Notes under the pieces: model-generated | Database searches by the model: none | What the model saw: the letters and a program-made list of their open reading frames with translations, nothing else | Told to the model about the DNA's origin: nothing | From: Candidatus Moraniibacteriota bacterium | Lineage (GTDB): Bacteria; Patescibacteriota; Minisyncoccia; Moranbacterales; UBA1568 | Length of the DNA: 39,148 nt | Assembly: GCA_013334575.1 (NCBI GenBank) | Contig: JAAXXG010000009.1 | Span: 1 to 39,148 of the forward strand | Reading direction: 5' to 3' | In this document: piece after piece, positions 1-8,107 of the stretch | Numbering within the stretch: the first letter of the stretch is position 1 | Layout: the number at the start of each line of letters is the position of its first letter | Translations under genes and position numbers: made by a program

Positions 1-1214
1 GGCCGCCGAGAGCGGTCATGCTCTCGGTGCGGGATTGGCACACGCGAGGGTTTACCGAACTCTCGGATTGGTTCTCCTGGGGCATCGTCAGTTTCCAGGT
101 CTACACAGGTGTTCACCCGTATCACGGCGGCCTCCCGGAATATCGGAAAGGCGAACTGGAACGACGGATGCGCGAAAATGCGTCCGTCTTCCATCCCGAC
201 ATCAGACTGAACCGGGCCGTCCGCGACTTCGGGTGTATACCGCCAAAACTGCTCGAATGGTACGAAGCGACCTTCCAGCAGGGCGAGCGCGTCATCCCGC
301 CCTCACCCTACGACACGGGAGGGAAAACGCCGAAGGCGGCGCTCACGAAACGCGTCCTCGTCGGACAGACCGGACACGTCATCCACGACGTCCTGTACCG
401 CGGGGCCGATCTGGCCATACGCGTCTTTCCCGAGGGAGCGATCCTGCTCCGCTCGGGGCGGCTGATAACAGCATGGGACGGAAGTACGATCACAGACTCT
501 GTCTCGGGAGAAGCGGAGGTCGTCCGTTCGGGCGATGGCTGGCTCATCGGAGAGCCCGGACCGGGCGGGGTTGGTCTGCGATTCGTTTCGGAAGAATCGG
601 AAGAAAAGCTCGCGACTCCGATACGCGCCCGCGGCGTCTTCCGATCCGGGAACCGCCTCTTCCTGATCGGAGAACGTGGCATCACGGAAATACGCGCCAC
701 GAAGATGGGACGGACAATTATCACGGCCGGCAAGACCTGGGGCGCGATGCCGAATGCAACGACATGGTTCGACGGCGTAGGCATTCAGGACGCGTTCGGT
801 GCGGCCTACCTGATCCTTCCCTTCGGGAAGAAAGGCTGCGCCCAGATCCGCGTGAGAGAACTGGACGGAAAACGGGTGGTCGGCGGTCAAGCCGGAGAGC
901 GCTTCGCTACGGTCGTTGCGATCGACAAGGACGGGGCATACCGCAAATACGAGTACTCGTTCGACGAACGCTACGGCAGCCATTCCCTCTGGGAAGGCGA
1001 AGCCGAACAGGCTGAACTGAACGTCGCCATCCTGCCGAAGGGGGTCTGTGCCACGATCGTAACCGATGGCGAACTGACGGTCTTCGTCCCCCGAAGCGGC
1101 ACGGTGAGACAAGTGAAAGATGGAGGCGTCTCGACCGACATGCTGCTCTCCCGCATCGGCGACACCGTCGTCTACCTGCGGAAGGGGGCAGTCTGGAAAA
1201 TGCGCCTGAAATAA
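1..1214 (+). CDS. Protein kinase-like C-terminal part fused to a large uncharacterised domain; 5' truncated by window edge
   Basis: Frame stays open upstream of the ATG at 18. SDWFSWGIVSFQVYTGVHPYHG resembles the kinase helix-F region (D-x-W-S-x-G), followed by an LLEWYEATFQQGERVIPP segment like a kinase C-lobe end. Confidence 0.5.
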   Translation, partial: PPRAVMLSVRDWHTRGFTELSDWFSWGIVSFQVYTGVHPYHGGLPEYRKGELERRMRENASVFHPDIRLNRAVRDFGCIPPKLLEWYEATFQQGERVIPPSPYDTGGKTPKAALTKRVLVGQTGHVIHDVLYRGADLAIRVFPEGAILLRSGRLITAWDGSTITDSVSGEAEVVRSGDGWLIGEPGPGGVGLRFVSEESEEKLATPIRARGVFRSGNRLFLIGERGITEIRATKMGRTIITAGKTWGAMPNATTWFDGVGIQDAFGAAYLILPFGKKGCAQIRVRELDGKRVVGGQAGERFATVVAIDKDGAYRKYEYSFDERYGSHSLWEGEAEQAELNVAILPKGVCATIVTDGELTVFVPRSGTVRQVKDGGVSTDMLLSRIGDTVVYLRKGAVWKMRLK

Positions 1215-1241
1215 AAACCACAAAAGAACAAGGAGGACATC

Positions 1242-2525
1242 ATGAAACGAATAACGAAAACGGAAACACCGATCATACGGTCACTCCTCGATATCGACTT
1301 CTACAAGTTCACGATGGGACAATTCATCCATCGGTTCTATCCCGACATCGAGACGACCTTTGAACTCATCAACCGGGAGCGGGACATCCCGCTCTCCCGA
1401 ATCGTTCCCGAATCGGCCCTGCGCCGGGAGCTCGACCACGCGCGCACCCTGCGCCTTACGGACGAAGAGGTACGGTTTCTCCGGGAGACGGAGGCCTATG
1501 GAGGCAATCTCTTCTCGGAGGAGTATCTCGATTTCCTCCGAAACGGCCTCACGCTCCCGCCATACCGGCTCGAACGGAAGAAGGAACAGTATCTGCTCCG
1601 TTTCGACGGTCCATGGAAGACCGTCACGTTCTGGGAAACGATCGCTCTCGCCATCGTCTCGGAACTGTATTCCCGGTCGATCATGGCACCGCTCTCGGAA
1701 AATGAGCGAAGAAACGTCTACGCCGTCGCTCAGGAGCGTATCGCACGGAAACTTGATGCGCTCGCCGGGATACCAGACCTCCGTTTCGCCGACTTCGGGC
1801 AACGGAGACGGCACAGTGGCGACTGGCAGCGGGAGGTAGTGAGGATGTGTCTCGAGCAGACACGGAGCCAGTTCATCGGGACCTCGAACACGCTCCTTGC
1901 CAAAGAGATGCGCATCCCGTCGGTCGGCACGAACGCACACGAGCTTCCTATGATCCTGACCGCCGTCGCGGAAGATGGCTGGAAAGTGAGGGTCCAGTAT
2001 GAGGTGACGGAAAGATGGCAGGCACTCTACCGGGGAAAAAGCCCGAACCTGCTCGTCTTCCTGCCGGACACCTATGGGACGGCACAGTTCCTCAAACGCG
2101 CGCCTGAACGACTCGCGCGAGAATGGAAAGGGTTCCGTCAGGATTCGGGAAATCCGGAGCGGACGGCGGAACGCTACATCGGGTGGCTCCGAAAACACGG
2201 TGCGAATCCGAGGGAACGGCTCATCATCTTCTCGGACGGTCTGAACGAGGACGAGATGCTACACCTTCACAAGAGGTTTTCGGGAGAAATCGGCGTGGCG
2301 TTCGGATGGGGTACGCTCCTTACGAACGACTTCCGCGGCATCCGCTCCGACCTCCCGCTCCTCCGACCGTTCTCACTGGTCTGCAAGGCAACCCACGCGA
2401 ACCGCCGGCCAGTCGTCAAGCTCTCGGACAATGTTCAAAAAGCGACCGGCCCGGTATTCGAGGTAGAACGATACCTCCGGATATTCGGCCGAAATGGACG
2501 CGAGGATCGAACGGTCCTCGTCTGA
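1242..2525 (+). CDS. pncB: Nicotinate phosphoribosyltransferase
   Basis: LLDIDFYKFTMGQFI at N-terminus, GTSNTLLAKEM, FSDGLNEDEM and KLSDNVQKATGP motifs; RBS AAGGAGG upstream. Confidence 0.9.
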   Translation: MKRITKTETPIIRSLLDIDFYKFTMGQFIHRFYPDIETTFELINRERDIPLSRIVPESALRRELDHARTLRLTDEEVRFLRETEAYGGNLFSEEYLDFLRNGLTLPPYRLERKKEQYLLRFDGPWKTVTFWETIALAIVSELYSRSIMAPLSENERRNVYAVAQERIARKLDALAGIPDLRFADFGQRRRHSGDWQREVVRMCLEQTRSQFIGTSNTLLAKEMRIPSVGTNAHELPMILTAVAEDGWKVRVQYEVTERWQALYRGKSPNLLVFLPDTYGTAQFLKRAPERLAREWKGFRQDSGNPERTAERYIGWLRKHGANPRERLIIFSDGLNEDEMLHLHKRFSGEIGVAFGWGTLLTNDFRGIRSDLPLLRPFSLVCKATHANRRPVVKLSDNVQKATGPVFEVERYLRIFGRNGREDRTVLV

Positions 2526-2528
2526 CAG

Positions 2529-2560
2529 ACACCCTGTATGGAACCATACAGGGTGTTTTC
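2529..2560. terminator. Intrinsic terminator
   Basis: ACACCCTGTATGG-AA-CCATACAGGGTGT then TTTTC; placed between convergent genes. Confidence 0.85.
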
Positions 2561-3205
2561 TTATCTGTTTATCGAGTTCCTGAGCAAAGACCGATACCGT
2601 TCCGTCCGGAAACGGCCGGGAATCTCATCGACGAGCGAGACGTGATCGATGATCGGACTCGCGGAAAATGCCTCGTGTTCGAACTCTTCCTTTATCCGTA
2701 GGTATCCTTCCTCGGCAAGGTCCCGATATGCGAGCGTGATATGCGGCGTATACGGGGAGGGTTGTTCATACCAACGATCGAACCGCTCGGTCAGACCCGT
2801 TCGTACGGACTCGACGAGCAGACGGAGCGAATCCGGTATCTCGATACCGAGATATACGACATACGGCGTGACACCCGGCTGTCGTCCGCCGACCCAATCG
2901 TCCATGAACCCGAATCCGGAAACAACTATCGGAAACGGCTCAATATTTTCGACGGCCCGATCAAGCAGTTCCTTCGCATGCGACACATCCTCGTCCGGCA
3001 CCGATATCCCGGAACCGATCGTGATATGAGGCGCCCAGATATCGAGTGATGCCCGTGCTCCGGTCTCCACCGCGATCCGTTCCTGCAAGGCACGCACACG
3101 AGCCGTGAACCCGGAGTCAAAATAGGAAACGATGGAAAAATCTTTCAGACGATATCCATCACCCCTTCCGCAGCGGCGCGGCGCCGAGCATGAGTTTCTT
3201 GACAC
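2561..3205 (-). CDS. 2'-5' RNA ligase / cyclic phosphodiesterase (LigT-like) family protein; start uncertain
   Basis: Two HxT-type motifs: PHITIGSG and PHITLAYRD. Confidence 0.75.
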   Translation of the reverse strand: MSRNSCSAPRRCGRGDGYRLKDFSIVSYFDSGFTARVRALQERIAVETGARASLDIWAPHITIGSGISVPDEDVSHAKELLDRAVENIEPFPIVVSGFGFMDDWVGGRQPGVTPYVVYLGIEIPDSLRLLVESVRTGLTERFDRWYEQPSPYTPHITLAYRDLAEEGYLRIKEEFEHEAFSASPIIDHVSLVDEIPGRFRTERYRSLLRNSINR

Positions 3206-5432
3206 CGACGTGCCGGAAGGCGACCGTCGCGATCGTGCCCGAAACCGCGATCACGACCCCGCTCCCGAAATCCGGATGAGAGACGTTATCCCCCGGTCGG
3301 AAGTCCGTCTCCTTCGGGAACCCTTCGGCAGAAACGGTCCCACCGGCTCCCGAATCGCTCTTCGGCTTCCTCTTCGAGGCGCCCGAGCGCCGCGCAAACA
3401 GGTCGTCATGCGCCGTATGCCGGCGCTTCTTCGGCATCGCGGACAGGAACGACCGTTCCTCCTCGACCGTTTCCTCGAGGAGTGCGGACGGGATCTCCGA
3501 AATGAACCGCGAGGGCGGATTGACGCTCGTAGAGCCGAACAGCATGCGAGCCTCCGCGGAGAGAAGATAGAGCTTCTCCTTGGCCCGGGTAAGCCCCACG
3601 TACATGAGCCGTCGCTCCTCCTCGAGGTCTTCCTCGGAAAACGCGCTCCGAGAATGCGGGAAGACCCCCTCTTCCAACCCGACCAGGAAGACGACCGGGA
3701 ATTCAAGCCCCTTGGAGCTGTGGAGCGTCATAAGATGGACCGCGTCGGCGGAACCGTCGATCGAATCCGTATCCGACGAGAGAGCGACTTCCTCAAGGAA
3801 AACCGTCAGTGCCTCGGCAAGCGGCATCCCGTCGTACTTCTTGGCGACTCCGAACAGCTCGCGGACGTTCTGCTCGCGGTCCTCGCCCTCGGCCGTCCCG
3901 TCCCGCAGCGACGCGAGATACCCCGAATCCGTCGCAAGCGCCGACAGAAGCCGCGAAAAATCTCCCTCCCCTGCCGTATCGGCAACCTCGGCCCGAAGCT
4001 TCAGAAGGAACCCGGCGAAGGAGCGGATCGCGAGAAGCTTCTTCTCAGGAATTCCGCACTCGGAAGCGGTAAGCGCCTCGGCGGACGAAAGCGGATCGGT
4101 CCCGTGTGCGTCTGCCGCGGCAAGCCACTTCGAGATCGTCGCCGGCCCGATCGAACGCTTCGGTTCGTTCACGATCCGCTCGAGCGCGAGCCGGTCGTAC
4201 GGATTCGACAGCAGCCGCGCGTACGCGATCACATCCTTCACTTCCTTGCGCTGGTAGAACTTGAGTCCGCCGACGATCCGGTACGGCACGGAATATCGCA
4301 GGAACGCCTCTTCGAGCGCTCGGGACTGCGCGTTCGTCCGATAAAGCGCCGCATACGCGCCGGGACGACGGACTCCGTCGCGGACCTGCGAGGCGATCGT
4401 CCGCGCGACGAACTCGGCCTCCGCGGACTCGTCGGCGAAGGTACGTGCCGTGATGAGCTCCCCTTCCGTCGATTCGGTCCACAACTTTTTCTCCCGCTGA
4501 CTCCGGTTCTTCGCGATAACGCTGCCGGCCGCGTCGAGGATGATCTGTGTCGACCGGTAGTTGCGCTCGAGCATGATCACCTCGGCCTCGGGATAGTCGC
4601 GCTCGAACTCGAGGATGTTGCGGATATCGGCCTGCCGCCACCGGTAAATCGACTGGTAGTCGTCACCGATCACGAAGAGATTGCGCCGTTTCGCGGCGAG
4701 CAGCGTGATAAGGTCGTACTGGAGCGGGTTCGTGTCCTGATATTCGTCGACGAGGATATATCGGAACAGGTCCTGATACCGCGCCAGCGTGTCCGGATGC
4801 ATCCGGAACAGCTTCACGGTCAGGCGGAGAAGATCGTCGAAATCGAGACTCTGCGTCTTCGCCAGCTCCTCCTGATAGCGTCGGAACACGCGCGAGACCA
4901 GCTCCTCGTAGAAACCGCTGGCCTGCGCCGAGAACGATTCTTCGTCGAGTGAGGCGTTCTTCGCCCGCGAAATCGCCTCGAGAACCGACCTCGGCTTCAC
5001 CTGCTCGTCCGAAAGGTCGAGCTCCTTCATCGCCGACTTCACGATGGCGATCTGGTCGTCCGCATCGAGAATGTTGAACCGCGGGTCGATACCGAGCGTA
5101 CCGATATCCCGCCGGAGAATCTTGGCCGATATCGCGTGAAAGGTCCCGATGTTCGGGAATCCGCGGAATGCAAGCGGTCGATCGCTCTCCTCGGCCGCCT
5201 TCGCAAGAAGCCCCTCGAGCCGGTCCCGCATCTCGCCGGCCGCCTTGTTGGTGAAAGTGACCGCAAGGATGTTCCCGGGAGAGACCCCTTTCTTCGCGAT
5301 GAGATACGCGATCCGATGTGTGAGCGTCTTCGTTTTTCCCGACCCGGCACCAGCCAGAATCAGGACCGGCCCCTCGGTATGAAGGACGGCTTTCTTCTGC
5401 TCCGGATTAAGTCCCTGTTCCCAGAATTCCAT
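3159..5432 (-). CDS. UvrD/PcrA-family ATP-dependent DNA helicase
   Basis: Walker A AGAGSGKTKTLTHR, VDEYQDTNPLQY, GDDYQSIYRWRQAD, LMTLHSSKGLEF, YVGLTRAKEKLYL. Start placed at MEFWEQGLNPEQ (5432). Confidence 0.95.
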   Translation of the reverse strand: MEFWEQGLNPEQKKAVLHTEGPVLILAGAGSGKTKTLTHRIAYLIAKKGVSPGNILAVTFTNKAAGEMRDRLEGLLAKAAEESDRPLAFRGFPNIGTFHAISAKILRRDIGTLGIDPRFNILDADDQIAIVKSAMKELDLSDEQVKPRSVLEAISRAKNASLDEESFSAQASGFYEELVSRVFRRYQEELAKTQSLDFDDLLRLTVKLFRMHPDTLARYQDLFRYILVDEYQDTNPLQYDLITLLAAKRRNLFVIGDDYQSIYRWRQADIRNILEFERDYPEAEVIMLERNYRSTQIILDAAGSVIAKNRSQREKKLWTESTEGELITARTFADESAEAEFVARTIASQVRDGVRRPGAYAALYRTNAQSRALEEAFLRYSVPYRIVGGLKFYQRKEVKDVIAYARLLSNPYDRLALERIVNEPKRSIGPATISKWLAAADAHGTDPLSSAEALTASECGIPEKKLLAIRSFAGFLLKLRAEVADTAGEGDFSRLLSALATDSGYLASLRDGTAEGEDREQNVRELFGVAKKYDGMPLAEALTVFLEEVALSSDTDSIDGSADAVHLMTLHSSKGLEFPVVFLVGLEEGVFPHSRSAFSEEDLEEERRLMYVGLTRAKEKLYLLSAEARMLFGSTSVNPPSRFISEIPSALLEETVEEERSFLSAMPKKRRHTAHDDLFARRSGASKRKPKSDSGAGGTVSAEGFPKETDFRPGDNVSHPDFGSGVVIAVSGTIATVAFRHVGVKKLMLGAAPLRKG

Positions 5433-5513
5433 AGTGCATCCCCTTTCGTGGCGTCCCTTCAGTGTAGCACGACAGAACGGGACGCGGGACGGTTCCCGGA
5501 AGGAGAAAAAAGG

Positions 5514-5540
5514 AAAGGCTCCTCGTTGAGGAGCCTTTTT
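5514..5540 (-). terminator. Intrinsic terminator
   Basis: AAAGGCTCCTCGTTGAGGAGCCTTTTT hairpin downstream of the 5549-6253 gene. Confidence 0.8.
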
Positions 5541-5548
5541 CCGTTCAT

Positions 5549-6253
5549 TCATCGGGATCCGAGTCCGTTCAGGCACTCCGTAAGGACCTCGGCCTCGATT
5601 CCGCGGACGCGGTGGTGGCTTCCGTTCCTGGAAGACATTTCTCCGGCCAGACTCTCATGGAGGGCTATCGAAGCAAGCTCCACGACATCGAGGAACTTGC
5701 GCTGGGCCAGATAGAAGATCGTGGAGATCACCTGCACGTTCTGCGGGAACCTCGGGAAACGACACTCGCAGTATCCGCTCAGATTCCTCCACAGCTCGAG
5801 GATATGCTCCGGATGCGTCACGTAATACCGCCGTTCCTCTTCCGAAGACAGAAAGTCCTCCGGGAACATGATATGATGGACAGCCTCCCGATCGATCGAA
5901 AACAGCCTCCGGGCGATCGGCAGCACATGATCGTACGTGATACGGATGGCGTATGCTTCGAGAAGTCCCCGCCTCCTCAGTTTGAACAGTTCCAGATTCA
6001 ATCCGTACAGGAACGTCTTCATCGCACTCGCATGCGATTCTCCCGTTCCGGCGGGCAGGAACCGCAACAGCTTCCGTACCGACACCGGCCCTGAAAAATC
6101 GGACGGGAAAACGTCGGGACCAGGCCGAATGGCCGGGTCCTCCCCGCGAAAACTCAAACCGCCGCCTTCCGGTCCGCAGACATGGACCGAGTCGGGAACG
6201 TCTTGGCCGAGCAGCCTCCGCAATTCCCGTTCGTCATCTCCATGAAGGTTCAT
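5549..6253 (-). CDS. Hypothetical protein, apparent paralog of the 16934-17485 product
   Basis: Start at MNLHGDDERELRR with RBS GGAGG. Shared IMFPE and YLxxR-x(3)-(F)DxxExASxAL-type blocks with the other ORF. Confidence 0.6.
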   Translation of the reverse strand: MNLHGDDERELRRLLGQDVPDSVHVCGPEGGGLSFRGEDPAIRPGPDVFPSDFSGPVSVRKLLRFLPAGTGESHASAMKTFLYGLNLELFKLRRRGLLEAYAIRITYDHVLPIARRLFSIDREAVHHIMFPEDFLSSEEERRYYVTHPEHILELWRNLSGYCECRFPRFPQNVQVISTIFYLAQRKFLDVVELASIALHESLAGEMSSRNGSHHRVRGIEAEVLTECLNGLGSR

Positions 6254-6405
6254 AATATACCTCCTTTTCTGGTTCCCTGAATAAAAAGAACTCCTGATTG
6301 TCACTAACGACTTATCGTTCCACTAAATCCGTCTTTTGACAAGCCGCGAGAAACGATATCGATCGATGCTATACTGGAATCGTACGCGATCCGTAACCAG
6401 CGCCT

Positions 6406-6837
6406 ATGGAGCCTTCATTTCTCGTCTTCCTTATCCCGATCGGTGTCGGCATCGGGACACAGGCCGTCAAGTTCGCCATCTTCACGGCAAAACACGGTTG
6501 GAAACCGGAGTACATGTTCACGCACGGTCACATGCCCTCGGCGCACACCGCCTTCGCCGTCTCGCTCGCCACAAGCGTCGGCTGGTACGAAGGAGTCGGC
6601 TCCGGCTCATTCGCCGTCGCGGCGGCGCTCGCCTTCATCCTCGTAGACGACGCGGCCCGCATCCGCATGCACCTCGGCGATCAGGGCCGCTATCTCAACA
6701 TGCTCGTCGAACAGCTCGACCTCGACGAGAGCAAGTTCCCCCGCCTCAAGGAACGCGTCGGCCATCGCGTCAGCGAAGTCGTCGTCGGTGCACTCATCGG
6801 CCTCCTCGCGACCCTCTTCCTCGCGGCGACCCTGTGA
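6406..6837 (+). CDS. Divergent PAP2 / acid phosphatase VPR-related (DUF212-like) membrane protein
   Basis: GHMPSAHTAFAVSLATSVG and DDAARIRMHLGDQGRYLNML, plus VGHRVSEVVVGALIGLL. Confidence 0.8.
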   Translation: MEPSFLVFLIPIGVGIGTQAVKFAIFTAKHGWKPEYMFTHGHMPSAHTAFAVSLATSVGWYEGVGSGSFAVAAALAFILVDDAARIRMHLGDQGRYLNMLVEQLDLDESKFPRLKERVGHRVSEVVVGALIGLLATLFLAATL

Positions 6838-6918
6838 CGCATTGCCATCTTCTCGACACGTAGAAACGGGGCATGCCCCGTCTCTACCGCCGTCCTCACG
6901 CAACGAATCGGCGGATAC

Positions 6919-6947
6919 GAAAACGGACCCGTACGGGTCCGTTTTTT
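6919..6947. terminator. Intrinsic terminator (bidirectional)
   Basis: AAAACGGACCCGTACGGGTCCGTTTTTT. Confidence 0.85.
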
Positions 6948-6960
6948 CGACAACACACCG

Positions 6961-7497
6961 TCAGTCCTGCGGCATGAAATCCGAATCGACCTTGCCCGCT
7001 CTCGGGTGACCGAATCCGACTTTCTGATCGCTTTCCGAAAGATCCGGAACCGGCATCACCCGGCCGTCTCCACGGCTCATCCGCCGGGGAACCGGCTTTC
7101 CGATACCCCCTTCCTCGTGTCCGAACCCGCGGCTAAACTCGGGCTCCGCTTCCGAAAAATCAGGAATATCGCCGAACTCGCCCATAAGCGATTCCGCATC
7201 CTCCGGAGGAAGCTCCCCGCCATGCTTCCACTCCCCTCGCTCGATCTTTCCATTCGCCCATTCGATCTTCTCGTCTACGATCTTCAGTTGCGCGATCAAT
7301 CGATCCTTCTTTGCGACATCCGCCAAAGCCACGGCATCCCTGCCGTTCATATACGAAATCATGTTCTCGAGAGTCGACTTGCGTTCATGGAGAAAGTCGA
7401 GAAAATCCCTCTTCGGCTTCGGATTCTCCCGTTCCTCCTGAACGTCCGGCTCCCCGACAGGCTCCCGAAGCGGAAGTACCGGCATTTTTTCTTTCAT
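6961..7497 (-). CDS. Hypothetical protein
   Basis: 178-aa ORF MKEKMPVLPLREP..., followed by a terminator at 6919-6947. Confidence 0.55.
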   Translation of the reverse strand: MKEKMPVLPLREPVGEPDVQEERENPKPKRDFLDFLHERKSTLENMISYMNGRDAVALADVAKKDRLIAQLKIVDEKIEWANGKIERGEWKHGGELPPEDAESLMGEFGDIPDFSEAEPEFSRGFGHEEGGIGKPVPRRMSRGDGRVMPVPDLSESDQKVGFGHPRAGKVDSDFMPQD

Positions 7498-7572
7498 ATG
7501 TGAGACATTACGGCTTATGTGTGTCAGGTCTTATAGAAACGGACCTCGAAGGGCCCGTTTCGGAAACTCAAA

Positions 7573-7782
7573 TCACGCGGCGATTCTTTTTTCAGGAGTC
7601 TCGTCTTCCTCTTTGTCTTCCGGGAGGAAATGGCCGCTTTCGGCCGCTTCGAGAGCCTCCTTCAGTTTCGCTTCCTCATCCGGATTCACGTCGAACAAAG
7701 CCGGCTCCTCACTCTTGATATCCTCATGCGCGCCAGGGAGCGTGGCATGGATATCGAAATTCTCAGACATATTCTTATACAT
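7573..7782 (-). CDS. Small acidic hypothetical protein
   Basis: 69-aa ORF, strongly acidic, in line with neighbouring minus-strand ORFs, followed by a terminator-like hairpin near 7538-7564. Confidence 0.45.
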   Translation of the reverse strand: MYKNMSENFDIHATLPGAHEDIKSEEPALFDVNPDEEAKLKEALEAAESGHFLPEDKEEDETPEKRIAA

Positions 7783-7801
7783 TCGGATTAGAAACCAATT
7801 C

Positions 7802-7975
7802 CTATAGCAGACCCATGTTCCCGAACAGGGTCAGCGTGATGACCGGCATGAGCGCGATCAGGAACGCGAACGCCATCTCCTGCTGCTCTTGTGCCCTTGT
7901 GCAGTGTTCGCACACATGAGACGCTTCCGTCTCCTTATGCACCTGCCCCGACGTCACCATGGAATCCTTTTCCAT
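7802..7975 (-). CDS. Small (57 aa) putative membrane protein with CxxC motif
   Basis: Read from sequence (below the ORF track cutoff): MEKDSMVTSGQVHKETEASHVCEHCTRAQEQQEMAFAFLIALMPVITLTLFGNMGLL*; one hydrophobic helix. Confidence 0.4.
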   Translation of the reverse strand: MEKDSMVTSGQVHKETEASHVCEHCTRAQEQQEMAFAFLIALMPVITLTLFGNMGLL

Positions 7976-8018
7976 AGTTTTTTTGTCTTACGGTTTACTT
8001 TCTTGGCTCTTCAAAAGG

Positions 8019-8052
8019 AAAAACGGGCTCCCATATCTGGGCACCCGTTTTC
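8019..8052 (-). terminator. Terminator-like / attenuator-like hairpin
   Basis: Minus strand AAAACGGGTGCCCA-GATA-TGGGAGCCCGTTTTTCCTTTT. Confidence 0.65.
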
Positions 8053-8064
8053 CACTTCAGGTAT

Positions 8065-8093
8065 AGTATAGCGTATTTTACGAAGAAAAGCAA
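8065..8093 (-). promoter_or_regulatory. Predicted sigma70-like promoter reading leftward
   Basis: Minus strand TTGCTT - 17 bp - TATACT. Confidence 0.55.
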
Positions 8094-8107
8094 GTTCAAA
8101 CTAAACC

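Noticed and set aside
3132-4952. 606-aa plus-strand ORF
   Set aside because: Antisense shadow of the UvrD/PcrA helicase; Arg/Pro-rich, no recognisable motifs.
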